Shown piece after piece: positions 7,624-16,109 of a stretch of DNA of 64,000 bases. Under the pieces are notes generated by a model. It was given only the letters and a program-made list of their open reading frames with translations, was not told the DNA's origin and ran no database searches. Source of the stretch: Candidatus Roizmanbacteria bacterium (lineage in GTDB: Bacteria > Patescibacteriota > Microgenomatia > UBA1406 > GWC2-37-13). Within the stretch, counting starts at the first letter, position 1. The number at the start of each line of letters is the position of its first letter. Both the position numbers and the translations under genes were made by a program. The stretch covers positions 35,781 through 99,780 of the forward strand of contig JACRPE010000007.1 of the NCBI GenBank assembly GCA_016214055.1, given 5' to 3'.

Positions 7624-9810
7624 ATGGAAAGCAAATTTACTCCATCACTTTTTGAAGGACGCATTTATGAATTCTGGGAAAAGAAAGGTTTATTTACCGC
7701 CCAAATTGATAAAAAGAAAAAACCATTCTCCATCATTCTTCCTCCCCCAAACGCCAACGGAAGTCTGCATCTGGGACACGCGATGTTTACCTATGAGGAT
7801 ATCCTTATCCGATTCCATAAGATGATGGGATATGAGACACTATGGCTTTTAGGTCTTGACCATGCAGGATTTGAGACCCAATATGTATTTGAAAAGCATT
7901 TAAAAAAACTGGGGAAGAGCCGTTTTGATTATAAACGGGAAGAACTTTTTCAAATGATCCTGGATTACGTGAATGAGAATAAAAAAAATATTAAGGGGCA
8001 GTTGAGAAGATTGGGTTTTGCCCTCGATTGGAGTCGCGAAAAGTTCACCATGGATCCGGCTATCGTAAAAATTGTTCATGGAACTTTCAAAAAATTGTTT
8101 GAAAAAGGATTGGTGTATCGGGCAAATCGTTTGATCAATTACTGCACTTACTGCGGGACATCACTCTCGGATTTGGAAGCGGAAAATGTAGACCGTGAAG
8201 GATTGCTGTACTTTATTAACTTCCCCATTAAAACAGGAGGGACGATCCAGATTGCAACCACCAGGCCCGAGACGATATTGGGCGATGTTGCGGTCATGGT
8301 AAATCCGAAAGATAAACGATACCAATCCCTCATCGGAAAAACAGTTGTATTGCCCGTATCCAAGAGAGAAGTTCCCATCATTGCCGACGAATATGTTGAT
8401 ATGAAGTTTGGTACAGGAGCAGTGAAAGTAACACCCAATCATGACTTTAATGATTTTGAAATTGCCAAAAAACACAACCTGTCTTATCCTCCCATCATCA
8501 ATTTTGCAGGGCGCATCCAAAACACCAACTCACCATACGACGGATTAAAGGTAACATCCGCCCGTGAGAAGATTCTTTTGGATCTGAAAGAACTCGGACT
8601 TTTTGTTAAAGAAGATAAACACCAAATGGTCATAAAGACCTGTTACAAATGTTCCCGCGTACTTGAACCTCTTCCCAAAGAACAATGGTTTATTAAAATT
8701 AAACCCCTAGCGGACGCAGCTAAAAAATTAATTAAGGAAAAGAAAACGGTTATCTTTCCCAAACGGTTTGAAAAACAACTCATTCGCATCTTAGACAACT
8801 TCATCGACTGGAATATTTCCCGCCAAGTTGTATGGGGTATCAGAATTCCTGCCTATTATTGCAAAAATTTCAAATTTCCCTACGTTCCTCAGGGTAAACA
8901 AATTTCAAATTTCAAATTAAACCAAAACAATGGATGGTTCGTGAGTGCGGAGAAACCTGAGAAGTGTCTGATTTGCGGTGCGTGTGATTTTGTACAGGAT
9001 GAAGACACTTTTGATACATGGTTTTCTTCGGCTCAGTGGCCGTTTGCGACTCTTCAGACGGAGAGCAAAGAATTTTCTGATTATTTCTACCCCACTTCTG
9101 TTATGGAAACGGGACATGATATCATGCGCGCATGGGTTGCCCGCATGATGATGATAGGAGATTTTGCAACGGGAAAACAACCCTTTAACACCGTATTTTT
9201 GCATGGAATGGTACGGGATGGGAAAGGACAGAAAATGAGTAAAAGCAAGGGGAATGTAATCGATCCGATTCTTCTCATGGATAAATATGGAACGGATGCT
9301 CTTCGTGCGGCCCTTATTTTCGGTACCAAAGAAGGGGGAGATGTTTCATTATCCGAGGAAAAAGTAAAGGGGATGAGGAATTTTGCGAATAAGATTTGGA
9401 ATGTGGGAAGGTTTATTGAATTAAATAGTTCTGTCATCCTGAACTCGTTTCAGGATCTTCAAAAGATTCCGAAACAAGTTCGGAATGACAAAGAAGCTCA
9501 GGAAATAATAAAACAATTACAAAAAGAGGCGAAAGAATTAAAAAAGAGATATATGATCAATATGAAAAAGTATCGGTTTTCGCAGGCTTTAAACGATCTG
9601 CACGAGTTTATTTGGCACCGATTGGCCGATTATTATGTAGAGCAGTTGAAAGATGAACTCAAAAATGGTAATATGAGTGCTCTTGATACGGTAAAGTCAG
9701 TGTATCTGGAGAATATCAAAATGCTTCATCCATTCATGCCCTATGTGACCGAGGCGGTGGGACAAGTATTTTACGGAAAAGAAACATCTTTGTTACAAAT
9801 TGGATTATAA
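7624..9810 (+). CDS. valS: Valyl-tRNA synthetase
   Basis: Class I synthetase charging tRNA-Val. HLGH is at residues 49-52 and KMSKS at 537-541. The CP1 editing region contains TTRPETILGD, and the ValRS-type motif TGHDIMRAWVARMM is present. Three CxxC pairs suggest zinc binding (CTYCG, CYKCS, CLICGAC). At 728 aa it is shorter than most bacterial ValRS and lacks the C-terminal coiled-coil arm. Two short repeats sit in frame: residues ~413-432 and ~603-622 (SVILNSFQDLQKIPKQ). Both fall where an insertion could be tolerated. No Shine-Dalgarno motif is visible before the ATG, and rpmH follows after 6 nt. Confidence 0.95.
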   Translation: MESKFTPSLFEGRIYEFWEKKGLFTAQIDKKKKPFSIILPPPNANGSLHLGHAMFTYEDILIRFHKMMGYETLWLLGLDHAGFETQYVFEKHLKKLGKSRFDYKREELFQMILDYVNENKKNIKGQLRRLGFALDWSREKFTMDPAIVKIVHGTFKKLFEKGLVYRANRLINYCTYCGTSLSDLEAENVDREGLLYFINFPIKTGGTIQIATTRPETILGDVAVMVNPKDKRYQSLIGKTVVLPVSKREVPIIADEYVDMKFGTGAVKVTPNHDFNDFEIAKKHNLSYPPIINFAGRIQNTNSPYDGLKVTSAREKILLDLKELGLFVKEDKHQMVIKTCYKCSRVLEPLPKEQWFIKIKPLADAAKKLIKEKKTVIFPKRFEKQLIRILDNFIDWNISRQVVWGIRIPAYYCKNFKFPYVPQGKQISNFKLNQNNGWFVSAEKPEKCLICGACDFVQDEDTFDTWFSSAQWPFATLQTESKEFSDYFYPTSVMETGHDIMRAWVARMMMIGDFATGKQPFNTVFLHGMVRDGKGQKMSKSKGNVIDPILLMDKYGTDALRAALIFGTKEGGDVSLSEEKVKGMRNFANKIWNVGRFIELNSSVILNSFQDLQKIPKQVRNDKEAQEIIKQLQKEAKELKKRYMINMKKYRFSQALNDLHEFIWHRLADYYVEQLKDELKNGNMSALDTVKSVYLENIKMLHPFMPYVTEAVGQVFYGKETSLLQIGL
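8863..8917 (+). repeat. 55-bp dispersed repeat inside valS
   Basis: Partner of the copy at 6571-6625. It is read as KNFKFPYVPQGKQISNFK, between the catalytic core and a CxxC zinc motif. AAATTTC blocks occur at both ends and a small CCCT/AGGG stem in the middle. Confidence 0.9.
9432..9490 (+). repeat. TGTCATCC...AATGACA palindromic repeat inside valS
   Basis: This 59-bp element has hairpins CCTGAA/TTCAGG and TTCCGAA/TTCGGAA, with terminal TGTCAT/ATGACA. It is read through in frame. A close relative occurs 470 bp downstream at 9963-10016, outside a gene. Confidence 0.88.
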
Positions 9811-9816
9811 AATAAT

Positions 9817-9960
9817 ATGGCAACCAAAAGAACATATCAACCAAAAAAAGGAAAACGAGTAAGGACACACGGATTTCTCAAACGCATGAGCACTCATGAC
9901 GGACGCGACGTCCTGAAAAGAAGAAGATTAAAGGGAAGAAAAAAATTAATTGTAGTATAA
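9817..9960 (+). CDS. rpmH: Ribosomal protein bL34
   Basis: A 47-aa basic protein of the large ribosomal subunit. It has the L34 pattern KRTYQP, then RTHGFLKRM, then [16 protein letters not shown]. It lies 6 nt after valS and before yidC. TATAAA (9806-9811) ends 5 nt before the ATG, so it may also have its own leaderless promoter. The usual neighbour rnpA is not found between rpmH and yidC; a palindromic repeat fills that space. Confidence 0.95.
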   Translation: MATKRTYQPKKGKRVRTHGFLKRMSTHDGRDVLKRRRLKGRKKLIVV

Positions 9961-9962
9961 AT

Positions 9963-10016
9963 TGTCATCCTGAACTCGTTTCAGGATCTAGATGCTGAAA
10001 TAAATTCAGCATGACA
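9963..10016. repeat. TGTCATCC...ATGACA palindromic repeat
   Basis: The first half is identical to the valS copy (TCATCCTGAACTCGTTTCAG). The second half is a different hairpin (GCTGAA/TTCAGC). Its terminal ATGACA supplies an ATG at 10011 in frame with yidC, which is probably not the true start. Confidence 0.85.
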
Positions 10017-10037
10017 AATGAAGTTCAATTATTCCAT

Positions 10038-10877
10038 ATGCAAGTCATCGGTCAATTTTTTAATACGGTGTTTTTTAATCCCATATTGAATTTGTTGGTT
10101 GGTTTTTATCAACTGTTCAACTACGTCAAATTACCGGGCTCATTTGGATTTTCCATCATCGCCCTCACCCTTTTTGTACGCGGACTCCTTCATCCTTTCT
10201 TTAAACAACAAATGGACACAGCCAAAAAAATGCAGGAAATGAAGCCGCATTTGGACAAACTTCAGGATAAGCATAAAAAAGATCCAAAAAAACTTCAGGA
10301 AGAACAACTTAAACTCTATCAGCAGGCGGGTATCAATCCTGCATCAGGTTGTCTTTTCATGATTATCCAAATGCCTGTTTTTATCGCCCTTTATCAGGTG
10401 TTGGGTAAATTTTTGGAAATCAATCTGCCCAAGACGATTATGCAAATTAACGGCGCTCTTTATTTCAGTTTTTTGAAAATTAATACCATTGATCCCTGGT
10501 TTTTTGGTATAAATCTCGCAACTACTCCTGAAAAAGGAGGAAACATGTTTTATTATCTCGTTCCGGTTATTACCGCAATTTTGCAGTATTTTCAGGTACA
10601 GACAGCAACGCCTGCCGCCCCTTCAACCTCCGCGGTTGAGGAGCGAAGCGGGAAAACCGCGGAGGTTAATGGAGGCAAAGACAAGAAGAATGATGGCGGC
10701 GACTTCCAGAAAGCCATGAACACACAAATGAAGTATATTTTTCCTCTTATGATCGGATGGTTTTCCATGCGGATGCCCCTTGGGCTTTCTCTTTATTGGA
10801 ATATCTTTTCGTTGTTTAGTATAATCCAGTACAAACGAATTCAAGTAAATAAACCAGTTAACAAATTAACGGGTTAA
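10038..10877 (+). CDS. yidC: YidC/Oxa1 membrane protein insertase
   Basis: Inserts membrane proteins, alone or with SecYEG. The protein (279 aa from this ATG) has the short YidC form without the large periplasmic domain. A hydrophobic segment near residues 30-50 carries the arginine of the hydrophilic groove (LFVRGLLHP). A charged cytoplasmic hairpin follows (~52-95), then further membrane segments (GCLFMIIQMPVFIALYQ). Residues ~195-212 are encoded by an inserted GC-rich palindrome. The start at 10038 is chosen because the in-frame ATG at 10011 lies in a dispersed repeat. The last residues and stop lie in another repeat. The order rpmH-yidC-jag is conserved widely. Confidence 0.93.
   Translation: MQVIGQFFNTVFFNPILNLLVGFYQLFNYVKLPGSFGFSIIALTLFVRGLLHPFFKQQMDTAKKMQEMKPHLDKLQDKHKKDPKKLQEEQLKLYQQAGINPASGCLFMIIQMPVFIALYQVLGKFLEINLPKTIMQINGALYFSFLKINTIDPWFFGINLATTPEKGGNMFYYLVPVITAILQYFQVQTATPAAPSTSAVEERSGKTAEVNGGKDKKNDGGDFQKAMNTQMKYIFPLMIGWFSMRMPLGLSLYWNIFSLFSIIQYKRIQVNKPVNKLTG
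10625..10667 (+). repeat. GC-rich inverted repeat inside yidC
   Basis: Perfect 13-bp arms (AACCTCCGCGGTT at 10625-10637 and its complement at 10655-10667) flank a 17-nt loop. It is GC-rich against an AT-rich background and read in frame as a polar loop before the last membrane segment. Confidence 0.85.
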
Positions 10878-10900
10878 CGAATTCGTTAATCTTTTAATTT
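10867..10900. repeat. GTTAACGAATTCGTTAA repeat, copy 1
   Basis: Shares about 34 bp with a copy between lexA and dinB (36468-36501). The core TTAACGAATTCGTTAA is palindromic. This copy includes the yidC stop codon. Confidence 0.8.
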
Positions 10901-10925
10901 GTTAATTATTTAATTTTTTATCTAT

Positions 10926-11408
10926 ATGGAAAAACAGGAAGTTGTGAAAACAGAGGCCGAGGGACTTTTATCAAAGTTAATCAATGAGTACACATTGGAA
11001 GTGACCGAAAGCAACGGAGCATTTCAAATTGTTATCAAGACTGAGGAAGCTCCCACCATCATCGGTCGTCATGGCGAAACCATTCGTGCCATTCAGAAAA
11101 TTCTCGAAGTTATTTTATACAAAAAACTTCAGGAATCGGTGCATGTTCTCATCAACGTAAATGATTACCGTGAAAAACAACAGGAAAGACTTGAGTATAT
11201 GGCCGGTCAGTATGCGGATAAAGTAACCGAATCACGTCAGCCGGAAAATGTGTTCCATCTTTCCTCATATGAAAGGCGCATCATCCACCAGTATATAACC
11301 ACGAACTATCCCGAATTGGCAAGCTATTCCGAGGGTGAAGGGCGGGATCGCAAATTGATCATCGACCTCAAAGAAAATGCCCCCGCAGGCGCAACAGAAA
11401 CAGTTTAA
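10926..11408 (+). CDS. jag: Jag/KhpB RNA-binding protein (KH-R3H)
   Basis: A 160-aa cytoplasmic RNA-binding protein. The KH domain holds the GxxG loop GRHGET (about residue 44-49). The R3H domain has ERRIIHQYI near residue 115-125. The family acts with YidC's genetic neighbourhood and in other bacteria affects cell elongation and division. There is an N-terminal acidic helix but no separate Jag_N domain. No Shine-Dalgarno motif precedes the ATG. Confidence 0.92.
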   Translation: MEKQEVVKTEAEGLLSKLINEYTLEVTESNGAFQIVIKTEEAPTIIGRHGETIRAIQKILEVILYKKLQESVHVLINVNDYREKQQERLEYMAGQYADKVTESRQPENVFHLSSYERRIIHQYITTNYPELASYSEGEGRDRKLIIDLKENAPAGATETV

Positions 11409-11577
11409 TCCGCTGTTTATTCTTTTCCTCCCTGCAATATTTGTTTTTGACCTGGTGTATTACATGTACACCCGTTCAACCTGCTTTCAATGCGGAGGGG
11501 TGAGTGAATTCATCAAAACATCTTCCTTGACCTTTTATACGCTTTCGCAGACGATTCAATTATTAAAAAGGAGATAA
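11377..11577 (+). CDS. Possible small membrane protein
   Basis: A 66-aa open frame that overlaps the last 32 nt of jag. It has one hydrophobic segment (FNPLFILFLPAIFVFDLVYY) and a CxxC motif (TCFQCGG). I do not recognise it. It is kept because it fills an otherwise empty stretch and reads like a membrane protein. It could be a chance frame. Confidence 0.35.
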   Translation: MPPQAQQKQFNPLFILFLPAIFVFDLVYYMYTRSTCFQCGGVSEFIKTSSLTFYTLSQTIQLLKRR

Positions 11578-11588
11578 TTGATTTGGTA

Positions 11589-11641
11589 GTCATTCTCGCG
11601 AACGCGGGAATCCATGGATCCCCGTTTTCACGGGGATGACA
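11589..11641. repeat. Composite palindromic repeat without linker
   Basis: Two hairpins (TTCTCGCG/CGCGGGAA and CCCCG/CGGGG) joined directly by TCCATGGAT, with outer GTCATT/ATGACA. It looks like the element at 4931 with the AT-rich linker removed. Confidence 0.8.
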
Positions 11642-11666
11642 ATTGGTTTTCTGCTACAATATAGTC

Positions 11667-14600
11667 ATGACTGCCCAACAGGAAAACAATCCCGTTAATC
11701 CGGAAATAGCCGAGCGGCAAGCCGCGGCTGATCAAAAAACCGGACAACAACTAGCCGAGGAACTTCTTCGTATGGCGGCAAAGGCAGAGGAAATAAAAAA
11801 AACGATTAATGATTCAATAAAAAAAGGCGAAAAGGTATCTGATGCTTTGGAGGGCTTTAAGGATAATAAATCAACCCCAAAAGGAAAAGCAACTGATGTA
11901 AAAAATATGGTACAGGAGGTACTTCTTGCGGTGAAAGGCGGCAAAGTGGTATCATCTGAAGCTCAAACAGCCACAGACTCATCAAGTGATTTTGCACAAA
12001 CAGCACTGAAACAATTGAGTTCCAAAATGGGGAACGTGGGCGATGTCACCGAGTCTTCTTCTCCCTACTTCTACGAGTTAATTTCCGACATCATCAAAGG
12101 TGAAGTAAAAGATAACGCAAGCTTAGAAGCAGAGTTTAAAAAGATCGGAAACTTAAAGACAGCCTCTCCCGATTTATATAAAAAAGTTCAGGACGCCATG
12201 GTACAGACGGTATTATCCAGTTCAAACATAAGTGAGCAAGAGGCAAAACAGAAGTTTGATGTGGCCCCTCCGCCAATACCTGAGCAACCGGCTCAAAAAA
12301 AAGATGAGATTATTCAGAAGCAGGATGAAGCAGAACAAAAGACAGACGTATCAAAACTTACGGAAAAGGTTGAAAAGCTTACTGATCAAATAGGTGGCCA
12401 AAGCAGGGACCCCTTTGAAGATATATGGGGACAATATTTTTCAAATTATTTTAATTCAACCGGAGATAAAGTCTTGGTGAGAGCTATTTTTGATCCTGAA
12501 GTCTTCAAAACATATATAGATGAAAGTAAAGGAGAGGTTGCAAAAAAAATGGGAGTGGATAAAAGTAATGATGATGTGGGTATGAAAGTATCAAAAGACA
12601 TCGAAAGCAAAATAGTTAATCTTTTTGGAAAGTTGTATAAGCGCCTTGATCATGAACGCGCAAGTGAGTTCTTTGAGCAGATAGAGCAACAAGACATCAT
12701 GAGAGGTATACTACCTGCTAAAAATATATTGAAACAACGACTTCTTCAACTTGCCAACGGACAGAGTGATGAAGAAAGCTTTGGACTCTATCGGGATGGT
12801 GAGCTTGCCTCAGGAACGAAAGAAATACCCTTTAAGGATAAGGAAGGTAATACAGTATACAAACCTCGTGTCATTATCAGTCCTTATCCAAGACCGGAAC
12901 CTTCTTCGGTATCAGATTTCGTCCATTTTCTTGATCAGAAGATTGATACCTATATTGATGCCAGAAGGTATTTTCATGATGCGCGGGCCATATTCTTACA
13001 TCCAGTCGATAAGGATAAAGGTTTCTACGCGCAACTGGCGGGTTTTTCAGAACGCATGACCACTGTTGACTTTGATCAAGTGTTTCTCCTTCCTGATGCG
13101 AATATTTTTCAGGATGCACTTGATATATATGAAAAACATGTGGATGAAATGTTCGCGAAAAATGACTGGATACATGCTCCCACCATGTTTCAACAAAAAT
13201 TAGGGGAAGTTCGCAGTCAACTAGAAAATGATGTGTTAAAACAACTTAAACTTGTATATAAGGACGAGGATATGGATGAAGCTAGACTTGAAGCGGCCGT
13301 TACGATGGCTGTTGGCGCTTCACGGGGCATGTTTCTAACTGAAATTGAGAAGGCAGCTTTAGCCGACCCTGCAGTTAATGAAGACGGAAGCATCGCATAC
13401 TCGAGTTACTATAATAATGATACTTCAGCACTCACTCCTTTTAATCCCATGCATAAGTTTTTCCGTTTTCAGGGACCAACAACCACCGATCCCATTCTTT
13501 ATATGCCTGTGGGGGGAAAGGATTTCAAGGGTTCTGTTTTTAGCGACCATAGAGAATTATATAAAAAGATGCAGGGATATAAAGATTCCTATATCAATGG
13601 CCGGGGGGGGAAGAATTCAGACCTCAACGAAGGTGAAGTACTTTTTGCAGATTTCTTGGAAAATATTGGTAAGGTGGGAGGACCCTTACAGCGTAAAGGT
13701 TGGAGAACAACCTACATGTTACAGCCACTTTACTATAAAGATACAGCGGGAATAAGTGAAGGAAAACAAACAAGTGAAATATTTGATTTTTGTAAAACAT
13801 GGAAGAGGTTTGAAAATATTGGCTATGAGGTAGTACAGGATTTTGTCACTAAACTAAAGCCAGATTTTCAGGGCGCATACGAAGGGGGAAAAGGGCTTGC
13901 AAATGGACGGTATGTTATACAAAAAAAAGAACTCTTTGATTATATTTATACACGGTACTTCAATAATACCGCCGATGGAGACGTGAATCACTATCTCAAA
14001 GGTATCCGAAGTGAGATGGAGAAAAATGTATGGCAGGATATAAAAGCCGGTAAACCTGCCCCGGATGATATCGAGGCGGAAATAGAAACCCGTACTACGA
14101 TGTTATTCCTCAATCGAACCCTTGCGCGTCTGGTAGCTCAACGCATACCTTCAAAGATTCTCAGAGTTGATAGAGGCAGATTAAGTAAGGATGGAGTGAG
14201 TAAATGGCGAAAAATTGCTGAGGAAATGTTTTCGGTGAAAGAGTTTGGAGATCAACGAACGGAGAAGTTTGATGTAGTAGTAAAAGATTTAATGTTCGCC
14301 GAACAACTGCTCCGAAATAAAGTTAGTACTCAAATGAGAGAAATAAAAAAATTACCGGAAAGTGAGCACTATAAACTCGGAGAAGTACCATATGAACTAA
14401 CTCAACAAACAGCAAGAAGTTTATTGAAAGAGAAAGGATATACGGATGACCAGATACAGAATGTATGTACCTTATTGGGTAAGATTGAAGCTCATTATAC
14501 CCATGGTAAAGATGGTACCAAATATCTTGACGGCACATTGCTGAACATGGTACAGGCAGGAGATACCGTGAAAAAAGAATATAAATATACTTTTGGACTT

Positions 14601-15314
14601 GAAGAATTGGACTTGAGTTTCATTCCCTGGCGCGCGGGTGGAAACCGGATGCTACCGCGGGCCATAAGTGATATATCTGATGTTGAGAAAAATGTGGCGG
14701 GGGAGATCATGAAATTTCCTGACGCTTTAAGAAAGATGGCCATAGACGGTAAACATGATATTGGTCCAGTTCTTGAAATACTTGAAAAAGTATATGGATC
14801 CTTAATAGGCATCATAAACCCCGACTATGCACATCGCATGGTGCATCATATGGCCGCCTTGACCATGCAATATTATAAAAAAGATTCACAAGCACGTTGG
14901 GCTTATGGATTGTTTGGATTTGGAAGGAAGAACTCGCTTGCCGCAGAGCGTGCGGGAGGCACTTCTCGCGTATGGGAGTGGGATAGTACTGATATTGACC
15001 GCTTCTGCGTAGCGCTTGAATCAAGAAATCTCCTTCCCCGATCTCCACATAATCCAAGCAATCCAAAGCCAAGTTATGCACCAGTATATATCAATGTGCC
15101 ATTTCTAAACAGGGCTATCAAGCTTCCTGATATATTCAAAAAACGAAAACCCGACTTTGAATGGAGTATAAAAAATCTTAGGGATCAATTTGGAGGTAAT
15201 TGGAAAGACATTACGTTTGACTATATAAACAGATATCTTCCCCTTGTCATCGCCTGGCTCCTCTGGAAATATATCCAAGACGCCCAAAAAGAAGCAGAGG
15301 GTAAAAAAAAGTAA
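11667..15314 (+). CDS. Very large orphan protein, C-terminally membrane anchored
   Basis: A 1215-aa protein with no domain I recognise. Residues 1-250 are low-complexity, Lys/Glu/Gln-rich and probably coiled coil, with a Pro/Gln stretch near 200. Residues ~260-1180 look globular and mixed. A single hydrophobic segment near the C terminus (LPLVIAWLLWKYI) ends in a lysine-rich tail, so the bulk would sit in the cytoplasm if the tail is inside. The TACAAT -10 (11655-11660) ends 6 nt before ATG 11667, which rejects the ATG 24 nt upstream. It is followed at once by VirB2- and VirB6-like genes, so a scaffold or substrate role in that apparatus is inference. Confidence 0.8.
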   Translation: MTAQQENNPVNPEIAERQAAADQKTGQQLAEELLRMAAKAEEIKKTINDSIKKGEKVSDALEGFKDNKSTPKGKATDVKNMVQEVLLAVKGGKVVSSEAQTATDSSSDFAQTALKQLSSKMGNVGDVTESSSPYFYELISDIIKGEVKDNASLEAEFKKIGNLKTASPDLYKKVQDAMVQTVLSSSNISEQEAKQKFDVAPPPIPEQPAQKKDEIIQKQDEAEQKTDVSKLTEKVEKLTDQIGGQSRDPFEDIWGQYFSNYFNSTGDKVLVRAIFDPEVFKTYIDESKGEVAKKMGVDKSNDDVGMKVSKDIESKIVNLFGKLYKRLDHERASEFFEQIEQQDIMRGILPAKNILKQRLLQLANGQSDEESFGLYRDGELASGTKEIPFKDKEGNTVYKPRVIISPYPRPEPSSVSDFVHFLDQKIDTYIDARRYFHDARAIFLHPVDKDKGFYAQLAGFSERMTTVDFDQVFLLPDANIFQDALDIYEKHVDEMFAKNDWIHAPTMFQQKLGEVRSQLENDVLKQLKLVYKDEDMDEARLEAAVTMAVGASRGMFLTEIEKAALADPAVNEDGSIAYSSYYNNDTSALTPFNPMHKFFRFQGPTTTDPILYMPVGGKDFKGSVFSDHRELYKKMQGYKDSYINGRGGKNSDLNEGEVLFADFLENIGKVGGPLQRKGWRTTYMLQPLYYKDTAGISEGKQTSEIFDFCKTWKRFENIGYEVVQDFVTKLKPDFQGAYEGGKGLANGRYVIQKKELFDYIYTRYFNNTADGDVNHYLKGIRSEMEKNVWQDIKAGKPAPDDIEAEIETRTTMLFLNRTLARLVAQRIPSKILRVDRGRLSKDGVSKWRKIAEEMFSVKEFGDQRTEKFDVVVKDLMFAEQLLRNKVSTQMREIKKLPESEHYKLGEVPYELTQQTARSLLKEKGYTDDQIQNVCTLLGKIEAHYTHGKDGTKYLDGTLLNMVQAGDTVKKEYKYTFGLEELDLSFIPWRAGGNRMLPRAISDISDVEKNVAGEIMKFPDALRKMAIDGKHDIGPVLEILEKVYGSLIGIINPDYAHRMVHHMAALTMQYYKKDSQARWAYGLFGFGRKNSLAAERAGGTSRVWEWDSTDIDRFCVALESRNLLPRSPHNPSNPKPSYAPVYINVPFLNRAIKLPDIFKKRKPDFEWSIKNLRDQFGGNWKDITFDYINRYLPLVIAWLLWKYIQDAQKEAEGKKK

Positions 15315-15333
15315 AATAGGGTATACTCAAAGT

Positions 15334-16101
15334 ATGAGAAAAAATGCAGTTATTTTTTCATTATCGATCTTACTGTTTATTTTTGTTCGTGGACTGCACG
15401 CTCAAGTTCCCACAAATATTCCGAATTGTGCGGCTGTGCCCACACTTGCGGTGCAGGCACTAGGTATCAGTTGTGGAGACAGTAATAATCCTTGTGCGAA
15501 TACCTGCTGTGTTGATAGCAATCCCCAAACCGCAAAAAGGGAGAGAATAGGTGCTGATTTACCCGTTATTCGTGAAGTACTTAAATTTGTGAATTTGCCA
15601 AATCCATTGGATTGGTTATTTGAATACAAGACGCAAATAAATACAAATCCTTGTGCAAATGGTTCACCCAGTACCCCTGGAGATCTTACAAACCCTTCAT
15701 GTAGATGTATCAAGCCCACGGAGGCACCTCTTGAAACACTTATCAATATGTGTGAAAATATTAAAACTGACGGGGAAAAGGCTTCATGCAAAGATTGTAT
15801 GAAAGGTATCGGTCAATCTGTAGGAGTGTGGACAGGTGTGGGGTGTATTCGATCAAATATAGGATCATTTATTCAGGAGACTCTTCTTGGTTGGGGTGTG
15901 GGGCTTGCCGGTGGAATTTCCATACTATGTATCATGTATGCGGCTTTTATGATGCAGACTTCGGGAGGTGAGGCAGAAAAAATAAAGAAAGCTCAACAGC
16001 TTATGACTTCATGCATTACAGGCCTGATGCTAATCATATTTTCAGTCTTTATACTTCAGCTAATAGGAGTAAGAATACTTCGGATACCAGGGTTTAATTA
16101 A
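15334..16101 (+). CDS. Cys-rich exported protein with VirB2/TrbC-like C terminus
   Basis: A 255-aa protein. It has a signal peptide (residues 1-23, ending HAQ), then an extracytoplasmic region with about fifteen cysteines, probably disulfide-linked. The C terminus has two hydrophobic segments split by GGEAEKIKKAQQLM, the arrangement of TrbC/VirB2 pilins. It ends in IPGF. TATACT (15322-15327) ends 6 nt before this ATG, so the longer frame opening at 15244 inside the previous gene is not used. It converges on the VirB6-like gene with 8 nt between. Confidence 0.8.
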   Translation: MRKNAVIFSLSILLFIFVRGLHAQVPTNIPNCAAVPTLAVQALGISCGDSNNPCANTCCVDSNPQTAKRERIGADLPVIREVLKFVNLPNPLDWLFEYKTQINTNPCANGSPSTPGDLTNPSCRCIKPTEAPLETLINMCENIKTDGEKASCKDCMKGIGQSVGVWTGVGCIRSNIGSFIQETLLGWGVGLAGGISILCIMYAAFMMQTSGGEAEKIKKAQQLMTSCITGLMLIIFSVFILQLIGVRILRIPGFN

Positions 16102-16109
16102 GGAATATA

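Noticed and set aside
10011..10037. ATG at 10011 as the yidC start
   Set aside because: It is the ATGACA end of a dispersed repeat; the ATG at 10038 starts the usual YidC N terminus.
15244..15333. Long N-terminal extension of the Cys-rich VirB2-like protein
   Set aside because: It lies in the previous gene and would hide the signal peptide; TATACT is placed 6 nt before ATG 15334.
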